Source: Noviherbaspirillum humi
GTDB lineage: Bacteria > Pseudomonadota > Gammaproteobacteria > Burkholderiales > Burkholderiaceae_D
Direction: 5' to 3'
Assembly (NCBI RefSeq): GCF_900188095.1
Contig: NZ_FZOT01000003.1
Coordinates: 248,001-312,000, forward strand
Length of the DNA stretch: 64,000 nucleotides
In this document: in pieces, positions 25,326 through 34,682 of the stretch
Layout of the letters: every line of letters begins with the position of its first letter
How positions within the stretch are numbered: position 1 is the stretch's first letter
The notes under the pieces: generated by a model
The model's input: only the letters and a program-made list of their open reading frames with translations
What the model was told of the DNA's origin: nothing
Databases searched by the model: none
Translations under genes and position numbers: made by a program

Positions 25326-26396
25326 ATGCTGCCGAGCGGCTACCACGCCTCGCGCGCCGCCTTCCGCGCCAAGGCGATGCAGGCAGGCGGACGGTTGCGC
25401 ACCTTCGAACATGGCGCAGCCGGGCTGCATACCGATACCGCCTGGTTCGGGAAGGACGCCGCGGCATCGGTGCTGGTGATCGCCAGCGGCACACACGGCG
25501 TCGAAGGCTATGCCGGCGCCGCCTGTCAACTGCACTTCATCGACTCGATCGCCGCCTGGCGTCCCTTCATGTCGGACAGGCTCGCCTTCCTGCTGGTGCA
25601 TGCAGTCAATCCCTGGGGCTACCTGCATGACCGCCGCGTGACGGTCGAGGGCGTGGACCTGAACCGCAACTTCGTCGATTTTCCGCTGGCGGGCCGGCCG
25701 CCTTCCGCCTACGGCGCCTTTCACGACCGCCTAATGCGGCGCTACCGTCCGCTGCCCATGGGTTGGTGGAACGAGGTGCGGCTGCTGGCGGGCGCGCTGA
25801 CGCCGGCGCGGCGGCGAAGGCTGCAGCAGGCGGTCAGCGCCGGCCAGTACGATCATCCGCACGGCTTGTTCTATGGCGGGCAAGCGCCGACCGAAAGCCG
25901 GCGGGTGTGGGAAGCGATTATGCAAGCCTTCCTGCAGCAGCGGCGGCAAGCCTTCCTGCTCGATCTGCATACCGGCCTGGGCCGGCGCGGCGCGGGCGAG
26001 CTGATCAGCTACCTGCCGCCGGATGATCCGGGTTTCCGGCGGCTGTCGGGCTGGTACGGCGGCCAGCTGCGTTCGATGGCGGCGGGCGATTCGGTCAGCG
26101 CCGCGGTGGAAGGCACGCTGACGCAAGCCTTCGACCGCGCCCTGGCCGGCGAGAGTTATGCGGTCGGCCTGGAATTCGGCACGCGGCCGGCGCTCGCGGT
26201 GCTCAATGCCTTGCGGGCCGATCACTGGTTTCATCATGTGGCCGGGGAGCCGGCACGCCATCGCGAACGGGTGAAGCGGCGGATGCGGGACGCCTTCAGC
26301 GGCAAGGATGCCGACTGGATGGAAAGGGTCATGGCCCGCTTCGACGAGGTGGTGCGGATGACGGTCGAGGGAATGACCGAACCGGGGCCGGATTGA
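25326..26396 (+). CDS. DUF2817 family, M14-like metallopeptidase
   Basis: A 356-residue protein. GTHGVEGYAG (about residues 62-71) carries the His-x-x-Glu zinc pair of the DUF2817/M14 carboxypeptidase-like family; VDLNRNF (about 116) and LLDLHTGLG (about 217, third zinc His) are the other conserved motifs, and VGLEFGT supplies a likely catalytic Glu. All key residues are present, so an active zinc amidase or carboxypeptidase is expected. No signal peptide is seen, so it is cytoplasmic. The start at 25326 is the first family-like Met; the longer open frame from 25050 overlaps the preceding gene. Substrate unknown. Confidence 0.85.
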   Translation: MLPSGYHASRAAFRAKAMQAGGRLRTFEHGAAGLHTDTAWFGKDAAASVLVIASGTHGVEGYAGAACQLHFIDSIAAWRPFMSDRLAFLLVHAVNPWGYLHDRRVTVEGVDLNRNFVDFPLAGRPPSAYGAFHDRLMRRYRPLPMGWWNEVRLLAGALTPARRRRLQQAVSAGQYDHPHGLFYGGQAPTESRRVWEAIMQAFLQQRRQAFLLDLHTGLGRRGAGELISYLPPDDPGFRRLSGWYGGQLRSMAAGDSVSAAVEGTLTQAFDRALAGESYAVGLEFGTRPALAVLNALRADHWFHHVAGEPARHRERVKRRMRDAFSGKDADWMERVMARFDEVVRMTVEGMTEPGPD

Positions 26397-26483
26397 GCAA
26401 GGGAAAGGATGCCGTTGAACTGCAGCGGCAAGGAGCGAATCAGAGCGGCCGGCGCATGAAACGCCGGCCGGAGGGAAAAACGA

Positions 26484-26810
26484 TCAGCCGGTGATGACGA
26501 GCTGGTTGTCGACCGACTTCACGCCCTGCACGCCCTTGGCGACGGCTTCGGCCTTGCGGCGCAGGACGATGGTCTTGACTTCGCCCTTGAGGCGGACCAC
26601 GCCTTCGCTGGTGGCGACGTCGACCTTCAGCGGCGCAGTTTCAGCGTCGGCGGCCAGGGCAGCCTTCACCTTGGCGGTGATGGCGGCATCATCGGCCGGG
26701 GCGGCGGCCTGGGCGCTGGCGGCGCCGCCGGCAGCCTGGTTGCCGGTCGAGGCGCAGCCGGCCAGCAGGGCGAAAGGCAGAGCCAGGGCGAGCATCTTGA
26801 ATTTGTTCAT
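26484..26810 (-). CDS. BON-domain lipoprotein
   Basis: A 108-residue lipoprotein: signal peptide MNKFKMLALALPFALLAGC with lipobox LAGC, an Ala-rich spacer, then one BON domain (about residues 42-107) with ITAKVKAALAAD and GVVRLKGEV, ending VKSVDNQLVITG. BON domains bind phospholipid or polymers and occur in OsmY-like periplasmic stress proteins. The start at 26810 follows GGAGGATTCC. A GC-rich 8-bp inverted repeat at 26447-26469 lies just beyond its stop, without a T-run. Likely outer-envelope protein induced by stress, by analogy. Confidence 0.88.
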   Translation of the reverse strand: MNKFKMLALALPFALLAGCASTGNQAAGGAASAQAAAPADDAAITAKVKAALAADAETAPLKVDVATSEGVVRLKGEVKTIVLRRKAEAVAKGVQGVKSVDNQLVITG

Positions 26811-27012
26811 GGAATCCTCCTTGTGGTTGGTCTGTATTGGATGGTGTTGCAGCCGACGGCTCATCGCGGGCTTCGCAAGCGAAGCGCCGAAATTTTGACA
26901 ACGACAGCGATGATAGCGCCATCATGCGCCGCACGCCACGGGCAGACACAAGGAAGTCCGAAAAAGTACGCCGGCCATCCCGACTGGCGGGATGGCGTGG
27001 ACCTCAGACGAA

Positions 27013-27552
27013 TCAGGACTGGCCCAGCTGGCCGAGCAGATCGGCCTGCACGATCTCGATCCAGTATCCGTCGGGATCCTTGATGAAGGCCACATCCTTC
27101 ATCCTGCCCTGTTCCGGCCGCTTGACGAAGGGCACCTGGTTCTCGTCGAACCAGTCGACCGCCGCCTTCAGGTCCGGCACGGAAAAGCAGATGTGGCCGA
27201 AGCCCTGCGGCTGCGCATTGCCGTCGTGGTACCTGAACGCCGGATCGCTCTCGGTGCCCCAGTTGTGCGTCAGCTCCAGCACGCCTTCGCGGCCGAAGGT
27301 CCAGCGGGTGCGCGCGGCAACGTCATCGGGCACGGCCGCGCCTTCTTCCAGCTTCGCCAGGAAGTACAGCGAGAACTTCATCTCGGGAAAATCCAGCTTG
27401 CGCAGCACGCGCATGCCCATGACGCCGGTGTAGAAGCCGAGCGAGACCGCCGGGTCCTTCACCCGCAGCATGGAATGATTGAATACGAAGCCGCGGGCGG
27501 CGGCGGGAACATCGGCATGGACGCCGGGATGGGATTCGGTAGTGAAAGCCAT
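27013..27552 (-). CDS. gloA: Lactoylglutathione lyase (glyoxalase I)
   Basis: A 179-residue VOC-fold enzyme of the eukaryotic-like (long) glyoxalase I type. It isomerises the hemithioacetal of methylglyoxal and glutathione to S-lactoylglutathione. Metal ligands are expected at NHSMLRVKD (His about 26), VLELTHNWG (Glu), FGHICFSV (His) and YWIEIVQ (Glu), all present. The conserved FYLA-type strand appears as FSLYFLAKLE, and FYTGVMGMRVLRKLDFPEMKF is the standard N-terminal block. It is monocistronic. The four ligands and the length, similar to Pseudomonas GloA (about 175 residues), make this assignment secure. Confidence 0.93.
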   Translation of the reverse strand: MAFTTESHPGVHADVPAAARGFVFNHSMLRVKDPAVSLGFYTGVMGMRVLRKLDFPEMKFSLYFLAKLEEGAAVPDDVAARTRWTFGREGVLELTHNWGTESDPAFRYHDGNAQPQGFGHICFSVPDLKAAVDWFDENQVPFVKRPEQGRMKDVAFIKDPDGYWIEIVQADLLGQLGQS

Positions 27553-27669
27553 GGAACGCTCTTTGGGATTGTTGAAGAACTGGTGTGGCCGGAGCTGGTC
27601 GCGGCCCCGACCCGGGAGGGGTCACGGGCGGGGCCTGGGTTTTACCATGGTTCGGCGCATCGCGTCCGA

Positions 27670-27981
27670 TCAGCGGCGACGGTTGAAGCGATGATGCGGC
27701 GTGCGCAGCGACTCGCGCCTGTCGTTGAGCAGCATGCGCAGGTCGGCGACGTTGATGCCGGTGGCTTCCTGCATCTGCATCAGCATCGAGGTGCTGATCT
27801 GCAGGCGCCGGTCGCGTATCTTCTTCAGCGTCTTCTCATCGAGTGCGAGGGTGCGCGCGAGGTCTGCATCCTGCTTCAGGTTCATTCTGGCGATCAGGGC
27901 ATTGAGCAGTTTGCTGGGATCGTATTCTCCGGGAGTGGCGGATGGCTCCGCGTCGTGCAAGGCGTATTTCGATATCTTCAT
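27670..27981 (-). CDS. Small helix-turn-helix-like protein
   Basis: A 103-residue protein whose middle (about residues 24-90) reads like a Cro/CI-type HTH: KQDADLARTLALDEKTLKKIRDRR, then TGINVADLRMLL. The C-terminus is basic (RTPHHRFNRRR). Proteins with this pattern occur in Burkholderiales next to unrelated genes, and I cannot name the regulon. It is on the same strand as the 199-residue protein gene upstream (28085-28684), with a 103-bp gap. A transcription factor or a phage-repressor-like protein is the most likely reading. Confidence 0.75.
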   Translation of the reverse strand: MKISKYALHDAEPSATPGEYDPSKLLNALIARMNLKQDADLARTLALDEKTLKKIRDRRLQISTSMLMQMQEATGINVADLRMLLNDRRESLRTPHHRFNRRR

Positions 27982-28084
27982 TCAGTCTCTTCATGAGCCT
28001 TTCCCGCACGCGCGGGTGAAGGCATGCATCCTTTCGCGGAAAAATGGTTTGCCGGCTGCGCCCGCGCGCCGCCGGCCGGCATGG

Positions 28085-28684
28085 TCAGCCGTAGGGCCGC
28101 CTGCTGTCGATGATGGACTCGGCCTGGCTGAGGTAGGCTTCCTCGGCGTTCACCGGCTGCGGGCGCCCCGGTCTCGGCTTGGCCAGATCGGGGGCGACAC
28201 GGGCCAGCAAGTCGCGCGGAATCGATTCGGCGCAGGCCTGGAAAACCGTGAACAGGGGTGACGCCGGGTCGCTGGCGCTGTCCTGGCGCAGCATCGGCTC
28301 GAAGCGCCGCCGCGCCAGTTCCTGCAAGGCGTCATGCATGCGCGCCGCGCTCGGGTTCGCGGCGGCATCCCGCGCCAGCGAGGCATGATCGATCACCGGC
28401 TTTTCCGGCGCCTCGTTCCCGGTCCGGGTGAGCTTGAACGGGTCGAAACCGGCTTCGATCGACGCCTGCAGGAATCGTTCATGGAATTCGCTGCACGCCA
28501 CGCCGCCCAGCGCCAGGGCATGGAAGGACGGGCCGGCGCCCTCGTTATAGGCATCGGCGCCTTCCGCCGCCAGGGAGGTCAATGCATGCCAATCAAAGCC
28601 ATCAGGGCGATCCGCCCACTGTTCCTGCAGCTCAAGAAAACGGCCGACCAAGCGATTGATCCGGTCTGGATCCTGGGAATTCAT
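28085..28684 (-). CDS. Conserved hypothetical protein, 199 residues
   Basis: Starts at 28684 after GGAGGCATC. The product is a soluble, mildly acidic protein with no signal peptide or TM segment; its sequence is mostly helical (FLELQEQWADRPDGFDWHALTSL near the start). It has one Cys in GGVACSEFHERF and one in VFQACAESI. No known motif was found. Codon use and base composition match its neighbours, so it is likely a real core gene. Function unknown. Confidence 0.68.
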   Translation of the reverse strand: MNSQDPDRINRLVGRFLELQEQWADRPDGFDWHALTSLAAEGADAYNEGAGPSFHALALGGVACSEFHERFLQASIEAGFDPFKLTRTGNEAPEKPVIDHASLARDAAANPSAARMHDALQELARRRFEPMLRQDSASDPASPLFTVFQACAESIPRDLLARVAPDLAKPRPGRPQPVNAEEAYLSQAESIIDSRRPYG

Positions 28685-29040
28685 GATGCCTCCATCAAGT
28701 GTGGCCGTGGGCAACAGAAACGTTTTCTGCGCAGGTGAGCAGCGCGTTTGCGCTCGATTGCGCGGAACATGAGCCCCGCTTTTCACGGCAAGGCAAATTC
28801 GACAAGTCCATGCCGCCAACGTTCTCGATCCGATGGTGAATCCGGCATCGTCCTGGACCCTACATGCCCTTGCCTTGCATCGGCAAGCCCTCGAGAAACG
28901 TCACGAATTGATACAAATTTGCCAATGAACTTTTGCCTGGGTCTTTTTCTAACCACCTCCAGCTAGCGTCTGGCAGACGACCGGGACAATTCGATAATGC
29001 TCCGGCGACATTGATCAATCAGGAAATTGATGGAGGCAAC
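28685..29040. other. Intergenic region, 356 bp
   Basis: This lies between two divergent genes, the hypothetical gene at 28085-28684 and the Ser/Gly-rich gene at 29041, and so carries both promoters. The stretch 28900-29030 is AT-richer. No canonical promoter pair, operator or structured RNA was identified with confidence. Confidence 0.45.
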
Positions 29041-29514
29041 ATGAAAAAGCTTTTGATTGCAGCACTGGTCTCCGCCCTTGGCACCGGCATGGCGATCGCC
29101 CAGAGCTCCACCTCGGGCATGTCCAACGCGCCGGGCGGCACATCGAGCGCCGGCTCCTCGGGTTCCGGCAGCGGCATGAGCTCCGGCGGCTCAAGCAGCT
29201 CCGACATGTCCAGCGGCTCCGGTTCGTCCAAGTCGAATTCGAGCGACAAGATGAAGAGCAAGAAGTCCTCTTCGAGCGGCTCCTCCGGAACGTCCGGCTC
29301 GAGCAAGTCTTCCGGCTCTAAGAGCATGGACAGCTCGGGTTCCTCCGGCTCCTCCGGCATGAGCGGCTCTTCCGGATCGTCCGGCTCTTCGGGCACGAGC
29401 GGTTCTTCGGGCTCCTCCGGTTCCTCGGGCATGGGCAGCCCATCGGGCTCGTCCGGCATGGGAGGCGGCGCATCAGGCGGTTCGAGCAGCTCCGGTACCG
29501 GCGGCAGCCGCTGA
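29041..29514 (+). CDS. Exported serine/glycine-rich low-complexity protein
   Basis: A 157-residue protein with a signal peptide (MKKLLIAALVSALGTGMAIAQ) followed by about 135 residues that are almost only Ser and Gly with Met, Thr, Lys and Ala. SSGSSG-type units recur through the C-terminal two thirds, and a short Lys/Ser block (KMKSKKSSS) sits in the middle. There is no globular domain or cysteine. It is intrinsically disordered and probably exported to the periplasm or outside. The DNA repeat structure could make it prone to length variation. The start has GGAGGCAAC before ATG, and a strong terminator follows. Function unknown; matrix or surface protein is a guess. Confidence 0.8.
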   Translation: MKKLLIAALVSALGTGMAIAQSSTSGMSNAPGGTSSAGSSGSGSGMSSGGSSSSDMSSGSGSSKSNSSDKMKSKKSSSSGSSGTSGSSKSSGSKSMDSSGSSGSSGMSGSSGSSGSSGTSGSSGSSGSSGMGSPSGSSGMGGGASGGSSSSGTGGSR

Positions 29515-29538
29515 TTCGATTCGATGCAGTCGGCAACG

Positions 29539-29566
29539 AGCCGGCACCTTCGGGCGCCGGCTTTTT
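29539..29566 (+). terminator. Intrinsic terminator after the Ser/Gly-rich gene
   Basis: The stem AGCCGGC-A-CC pairs with GG-C-GCCGGCT around a TTCG tetraloop (one mismatch), followed by TTTTT. The stop codon of the Ser/Gly-rich gene is 25 bp upstream. Confidence 0.85.
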
Positions 29567-29595
29567 GTTGCCTGTCAGGCGTGAGAAACCGACGT

Positions 29596-29850
29596 TCAGG
29601 CGAGCGCCTGATGTATCTTGTCGCGGGCCACGCGCTCCGCATTCTGCAGCATGTCGAGCAAATCGTCGGTCCGGATGTGGCTGCCGACCTGGATGCGCGG
29701 CGCGACGCCCATGGCCGGAGGCTGGTCGAAGATGTTCGCCGACGCGACCAGATAGGGCTCACCCTCGTCCGGAGTCACATGTCGCACGGCCGAACGCACC
29801 CAATATTTTTCACGAAACGGACCCGTGACCCGAATCTTTACGACACGCAT
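29596..29850 (-). CDS. Small conserved hypothetical protein
   Basis: From the ATG at 29850 the product is 84 residues and begins MRVVKIRVTGPFREKYWVR, a compact beta-strand-like start; TPDEGEPYLVASANIFDQPP follows and the C-terminus is helical (LDMLQNAERVARDKIHQAL). No motif was recognised. The ATG at 29850 is preferred because GGA lies five bases before it; ATG 29859 is also in frame. It faces the Ser/Gly-rich gene tail to tail. Confidence 0.6.
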   Translation of the reverse strand: MRVVKIRVTGPFREKYWVRSAVRHVTPDEGEPYLVASANIFDQPPAMGVAPRIQVGSHIRTDDLLDMLQNAERVARDKIHQALA

Positions 29851-29962
29851 TTTTTCCATCGCGAAAGCGTACAAGCACACGCCGGATCGTGTCCATCCCG
29901 CTGTCGCGCGATTGCCATGACAAAAGAATCACGCAGGCACCATCGCTGCCCGGCAAGATGCC

Positions 29963-30526
29963 ATGAATGAAAGACCAATCATCTTCAGCGCGCCCATGGT
30001 GCGCGCCCTGCTCGCGGGGACGAAGACGCAGACGCGGCGCATCGTGAAGCCCCAGCCCCTGCCGCACGGGACTGGATGGCGCACGCGTTGGCGCAATGCG
30101 GAGATTTTCTGGGAAGATGCCGAAGCCGCCCAGGCGGTCGACCGCAACCCGTATGGCAGCGCCGGCGACAGCTTGTGGGTCAAGGAAACCTGGCGCCCGG
30201 TGCCCGGCGCGAAGGATGATCCCATGCAGGTGCGCTATCGCGCCGATGGCGAAGCGCCGGCGGATGAGGGCGCCTGGCGCAGTTCGCTGTTCATGCCGCG
30301 CTGGGCCAGCCGGATCACGCTGGCCATCGTGGAGGTGCGGGTCGAGCGCTTGAACCGCATCAGCGAAGCCGATGCGCTGGCCGAGGGGATGAGCGTCTCG
30401 CCGGCGACACAGGCTTATCGCGCCCAATGGGAGGCGATGCATGGGCCGAACAGCTGGGCGCAAAATCCCTGGGTATGGGTGGTGGAATTCGAACCGCCGG
30501 TTCGCGCCGTTGGCGCAGCGGCTTGA
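29963..30526 (+). CDS. ASCH-like / phage-associated conserved protein
   Basis: A 187-residue protein starting MNERPIIFSAPMVRALLAG, then KTQTRRIVKPQ, a block found in a widespread phage- and genome-encoded protein family with an ASCH-like (RNA-binding-like) beta-barrel. GDSLWVKETWRPV and SRITLAIVEVRVERLNRISEADA are further conserved blocks, and the protein ends with WVWVVEFEPP. No phage genes surround it here. The ATG at 29963 has no strong Shine-Dalgarno. Nucleic acid binding is inferred from the fold. Confidence 0.78.
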   Translation: MNERPIIFSAPMVRALLAGTKTQTRRIVKPQPLPHGTGWRTRWRNAEIFWEDAEAAQAVDRNPYGSAGDSLWVKETWRPVPGAKDDPMQVRYRADGEAPADEGAWRSSLFMPRWASRITLAIVEVRVERLNRISEADALAEGMSVSPATQAYRAQWEAMHGPNSWAQNPWVWVVEFEPPVRAVGAAA

Positions 30527-30936
30527 TTGCCGGGGGCGCGGGCGATTGCGCCGTCCACGCCGGGCCGATTCTCCACGGCAACGCCGCGCCTGAGCCGACC
30601 TCTCGGCTTCCTGGCGAACATGCGGGCCATGGCGTCGGCATCGCTGCCTCGCCACTAAAACACGACGAGGGTGATTGGCTTGACGAAGAAAATTCGGGCG
30701 AGTGCTTCAACGCGAAGCGCCGGCATGATCACCAAGGCGACGAGCCGGCGGCTGCGTCCCATGGCGCGCCATTGCGCTGGGCCGCGCCATCCGGATGGCG
30801 AGCTTCATGAGTCGATGCGTCTTCGCTCCCCGGTCCTTCCTCGATTCAGGCGTCCCGATCCCGGGATTCCGGCATGGGGCTGGTCGATGAACGGGACGCA
30901 GGTGGAAGCGGCCTTGCCACAGCCGGCGCCGCCGGC
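30527..30936. other. Intergenic region, 410 bp, no gene assigned
   Basis: This lies between convergently arranged genes (the ASCH-like gene ends at 30526, the hybrid kinase at 30937). Open frames cross it on both strands but look like GC-bias artefacts. No terminator with a T-run, repeat or RNA gene was found. Confidence 0.5.
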
Positions 30937-33156
30937 TCATGCGCCGCGCGTGTCCTCTTGCAACAAGCCATGGATGTTTTCGATCAGGCTTCTCGCTTCC
31001 GCCGGCTTGACCAGGTGCCGGTCGAAACCGGCCTTGATCGCCCGCTCGCGGTCCGCGTCCTGGCCATAGCCGGTGAGTGCGATCAGGCGCAGGGCGCGGG
31101 TGGCTTCGTCGCCGCGCAGGCGATGCGCCAGCTCATAGCCATCGATATCGGGCAAACCGATGTCGATGACGGCCACGTCGAACGCGTTGGTCCGCGCCAG
31201 AAAAATGCCGTCCTTTGCGTTCGCCGCTTCCAGCACGTCGCAGCCCGACAAGGACAGCATGCCCGCCAGCATGGCGCGGCTGTCGTCGTTGTCGTCCACC
31301 AGCAGCACGCGCCAGCCTGCGCTCTCGACCGGCGCGGCGCGGACATCCACCTGCGGCCCGGCATGGTTCAGCGGCAGGCGCACGGCGAAGGTGCTGCCCT
31401 GGCCCGGACCGGGGCTGTCGGCGCTCACGCTGCCGCCATGCAGCTGCACCAGTTGCCGCACGATCGAAAGCCCGAGGCCGATGCCGCCGCCGGCCCGGTC
31501 GAGCGAAGTCTTGGCCTGCACGAACGGGTCGAACACATGCGGCAGGATGTCGGGCGCGATGCCGACGCCGGAATCGCTGATCGCCAGCAGCGCCTGGCCG
31601 TCCTCCTCGCGCACCGTCACCGTGATCAGCCCGCCCTCCGGCGTGTACTTCACCGCATTGGTCAGCAGGTTGCTGATGATCTGCTCCAGCCGGGTGGCAT
31701 CCGCATCGACCCAGACCGGCTGCAGCGCATGCCGGATGTCGTGCCGGCCGTCGCGGCCGCTGGCGCGCAGCAGCTGAATCGCCGTCAGCACCGACTGGCT
31801 CAGGTTGAGGCGCTGGCGGTTCAGCGTGACCTTGCCGCGCAGGATGCGGTTGACGTCGAGCAGATCGTCCAGGATGCGCGTCAGGTGCCGGCTCTGGCGC
31901 TGGAGGATGTCCTGGGCACGCGCGCGCATGGCGGCGCTGGCCTGTTCCGAACCGAGCACATCGATGGCGGCGCAGATGGCCGCCAGCGGATTGCGCAGTT
32001 CATGGCCGAGCATGGCCAGGAAGTCGTCCTTGAGGCGGTTCTGCTTCTCCGCCTGCGCCCGCGCCTGGCGCTCGCTGCCGAGCAGGGCGGCGCGCGCCGC
32101 TTCGGATTCCTGGATCACTTCGGCCGCATTGCGCAGCGCCTGCTGCAACTGGGCCACTTCACGCACCGGCGCCTTGCGGAAGGTGATCGGGCCTTGCTGG
32201 CGCAAGCGCCCGGAGGCCTCCGCCGCCGCGGCGATGGAATCAGCCAGGCGGCGGCCGAAGATGACCGAGGCAAGCGCGGCGGCGATGATGGCGGCGATCA
32301 GTCCCAATGCCGACAGCAGCACCGCCCGGCGCGCTGCCGACTCCACCTCTTCCACCGGCACGCCCACCGCCACCGTCCAGCCGGACATCTGGGTATGGGT
32401 GAAGGCATCGTAGACCTCGATGCCGTCGCGGGTCTGATGCCGCAGGATGTCGGCATGGGCACGGCGCGATGCCTCGAACAGCTCCGACCTGACCTGGCCG
32501 CCGATGAATTTTTCCGGCTGCGGGGTGCGGACGATGCTCAGGCCAATGCGGTCGAATATGCCGACCACCCAGGTCGGCGACACGCCGCGCTGGGATACCG
32601 CCTCGGCGAAATGGGAGGCCAGGAATACCTGGCTGAGCACATAGCGCACCTGGCCATCGATGGTGACGGGCACGTCTATGCCGATCGCGTACTGCTTCGA
32701 TACCGTGCCGACGTTGAGGCCGGTGACCTGTACCGTTCCGGTCTGGGCGACCAGCTGCACCCGTTCCGCCCGCGTCGTCACCTGGGCGTTGGGCAGCGGC
32801 GGCGCCGGAGGCTGCTGGCCGTGCGGCGCATAGGTGTTCATCAGCTGCCGGCCGCTGACGTCGTACAGCACCAGCCATTGCGCCGAATCCAGCGGCAGGC
32901 TCTGCGCCTGGCTCTTGAATTTCTCCACATCGCCGGCGGCGAGATGGTCCGAGGTCGACAGGGCTTCGAGCGTGCGCTGAGCCGAGGCCAGCTCGCCGTC
33001 GATCGCCAGGGCGATCGCATTCGCGGTCTCGCGCATGGTCTTGAAAAACGCCTCCCTTTCCTTCTGCAGCAACTGCATGAGCGCAATTCCCGCGAACACG
33101 ATCAGGGGAATGGCGCTGGCGGTGGCGATCCAGACGAGATAGGAGCGTAGTTTCAT
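30937..33156 (-). CDS. Hybrid sensor histidine kinase (dCache-like sensor, HisKA-HATPase-REC)
   Basis: A 739-residue membrane hybrid kinase. TM1 is about residues 7-28 and TM2 about 275-297; the ~245-residue periplasmic part between them resembles a double-Cache sensor. A HAMP-like/coiled-coil stretch leads into HisKA with [11 protein letters not shown] (His about 380). HATPase boxes [15 protein letters not shown] and GGIGLGLSI are intact, and the C-terminal receiver (about 617-732) has [11 protein letters not shown] and VKPA. No response regulator is adjacent. The ATG at 33156 places the TM segment at the N-terminus; an in-frame extension to 33333 is not family-like. The signal is unknown. 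Confidence 0.9.
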   Translation of the reverse strand: MKLRSYLVWIATASAIPLIVFAGIALMQLLQKEREAFFKTMRETANAIALAIDGELASAQRTLEALSTSDHLAAGDVEKFKSQAQSLPLDSAQWLVLYDVSGRQLMNTYAPHGQQPPAPPLPNAQVTTRAERVQLVAQTGTVQVTGLNVGTVSKQYAIGIDVPVTIDGQVRYVLSQVFLASHFAEAVSQRGVSPTWVVGIFDRIGLSIVRTPQPEKFIGGQVRSELFEASRRAHADILRHQTRDGIEVYDAFTHTQMSGWTVAVGVPVEEVESAARRAVLLSALGLIAAIIAAALASVIFGRRLADSIAAAAEASGRLRQQGPITFRKAPVREVAQLQQALRNAAEVIQESEAARAALLGSERQARAQAEKQNRLKDDFLAMLGHELRNPLAAICAAIDVLGSEQASAAMRARAQDILQRQSRHLTRILDDLLDVNRILRGKVTLNRQRLNLSQSVLTAIQLLRASGRDGRHDIRHALQPVWVDADATRLEQIISNLLTNAVKYTPEGGLITVTVREEDGQALLAISDSGVGIAPDILPHVFDPFVQAKTSLDRAGGGIGLGLSIVRQLVQLHGGSVSADSPGPGQGSTFAVRLPLNHAGPQVDVRAAPVESAGWRVLLVDDNDDSRAMLAGMLSLSGCDVLEAANAKDGIFLARTNAFDVAVIDIGLPDIDGYELAHRLRGDEATRALRLIALTGYGQDADRERAIKAGFDRHLVKPAEARSLIENIHGLLQEDTRGA

Positions 33157-33353
33157 GGGAAAGCGGTTCCCGGACGAGGGGCTATCCATGCCGCGCGGCG
33201 CGCCATGGGCGGAACAACCCATGCATGTTACAGGACGCGGCGGAGTTCCTTCTGAAAAGAAAGGGCGGCCAGTCGTTTCGACCCGGCCGGGACCCAGAAT
33301 AACGTGTCTGAGCCGCCTCAGGCCGGAAAGCAAGGCGGCGGCTACAATGCCTC

Positions 33354-34049
33354 ATGTGCTCCAATTACACGCCCACTCGAACCGAGCGAATGGCAGCGTA
33401 TTATGGCGTTGCCGCGCCTCCCTCAGCCGCCTTCTCGGAGGAAGCATATCCAGCCAGCATGGCGCCCATCCTGCGTCTGCCTTCCGGCGGCGAGGACGGC
33501 GGCGGCAATGAATGCGTGGCCGCCTGCTTCGGCATGGTGCCGCACTGGGCGGACCCCAAGCTGGCCAAGCATACCTACAATGCCCGTTCCGAAACCGTGG
33601 CCAGCAAGCCCTCCTTCCGGCATGCCTTCCGCCGGCGCCAGTTCTGCGTCATTCCCGCCGACGACTTCTTCGAGCCTTGCTATGAAAGCGGCAAGGCAGT
33701 GCGCTGGCAGATCGCCCATGCCGACGGCAGGCCGCTATCGATCGCCGGCATCTGGGATTACCGGCCGGCCACGCCGGATGCCGATGCGCTGGTTTCCTTT
33801 TCCATGCTGACCATCAATGCCGACGACCATCCGCTGATGCGGCGCTTCCACAGACCGGAGGATGAAAAGCGGATGCTGGTGCTGCTGCGCGACGAGGATA
33901 TCGACTCCTGGCTGCATGCGCCGCTGGAGCAGGTGCCGAGCTTTCTCACACCCTATCCGGCGGATGCCCTGGTGGCGAAGCCGGCCCCCAGGCCAACGGC
34001 GCGGCGTTCGAGGGAAAGGGACGGCGGCGTTTCGGGCAGCCTGTTCTAG
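33354..34049 (+). CDS. SRAP-domain protein (YedK/HMCES-type abasic-site DNA-protein crosslinker)
   Basis: A 231-residue SOS response-associated peptidase family protein. The catalytic Cys is residue 2 (MCSNY), which becomes N-terminal after Met removal and forms a thiazolidine crosslink with abasic sites in single-stranded DNA. Other active-site residues are visible as YNARSE (Asn76, Glu81), FFEP (Glu107) and the His in RRFHRP (His166). The GMVPHW motif is present. Length matches E. coli YedK (222). It stands alone between two large sensory genes. No LexA box was found upstream, though one was not ruled out. Confidence 0.92.
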   Translation: MCSNYTPTRTERMAAYYGVAAPPSAAFSEEAYPASMAPILRLPSGGEDGGGNECVAACFGMVPHWADPKLAKHTYNARSETVASKPSFRHAFRRRQFCVIPADDFFEPCYESGKAVRWQIAHADGRPLSIAGIWDYRPATPDADALVSFSMLTINADDHPLMRRFHRPEDEKRMLVLLRDEDIDSWLHAPLEQVPSFLTPYPADALVAKPAPRPTARRSRERDGGVSGSLF

Positions 34050-34279
34050 CTTTCTACAAAAACTCGCCCTTCCCGTTTTCTTCTCCCAGCGGCAATTCTT
34101 TCGCGCAGAATCCGCACTCCTCTCGTGAACAAGACGTCCAGGTTGACCGCCTGTTGACATCAATTAATTACTATTTGTAAGAAAGGTAAGCGCATATATT
34201 TTGGTCAACGCACGCAAATGCCAGGCGTTGAGTATGCATTGCCTACTGTTTGGCAATTCACCCATCGAAAGGATTGGAC

Positions 34280-34591
34280 ATGAACAAATTGCTCGCCATG
34301 CTGGTTGCTTCCGTCTTCGCTTCTTCCGCGTTCGCCGCTGCTCATACCGGCGCGCCGGCAAGCACCGACACCAAGTCCTCGACGACGGCCACCGCCACGA
34401 CCGACACCAAGGCCGATGCCAAGGCTGACAAGAAGGCCGCCAAAGCTGAAGCCAAGGCCGAGAAGAAGCAGGCCAAGGCCGACACCAAGGCCAAGAAGGC
34501 CCAGGCCGATGCCCAGGAAACCAAGGCCAAGGCTGCCGCCGAAGCCAAGGCTGACAAGGCTGATGCCAAGGCCGACAAGGTCGCCAAGTAA
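34280..34591 (+). CDS. Exported alanine/lysine-rich repetitive protein
   Basis: A 103-residue protein: signal peptide MNKLLAMLVASVFASSAFAA, a short Thr/Ser spacer, then about 65 residues built from AKADKK/AKAEAK-type repeats of Ala, Lys, Asp and Glu. It has no Cys or aromatic residues after the signal peptide and should be a long, charged helix or disordered chain. The repeats resemble the lysine-rich tails of bacterial histone-H1-like proteins, but the signal peptide points to export. AAAGGATTGGAC precedes the ATG. A possible TTGACA -35 element at 34154 lies upstream. Function unknown. Confidence 0.8.
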   Translation: MNKLLAMLVASVFASSAFAAAHTGAPASTDTKSSTTATATTDTKADAKADKKAAKAEAKAEKKQAKADTKAKKAQADAQETKAKAAAEAKADKADAKADKVAK

Positions 34592-34640
34592 TCTTTCCTC
34601 CCTTTCCTGCCTGCCGGCGCATCGGCAGGCATGCGGGAAC

Positions 34641-34664
34641 GCCGCGCCCCGGGCGCGGCTTTTC
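34641..34664 (+). terminator. Intrinsic terminator after the Ala/Lys-rich gene
   Basis: The 8-bp stem GCCGCGCC/GGCGCGGC with a 3-base loop is followed by TTTT. It lies 50 bp after the stop, just before the end of the GGDEF-EAL gene on the other strand. Confidence 0.8.
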
Positions 34665-34682
34665 ATTTGCGCGTTCGGCTTC

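Noticed and set aside
26447-26469. GC-rich hairpin between the DUF2817 gene and the BON gene as a terminator
   Set aside because: The stem is perfect but neither strand has a T-run after it.
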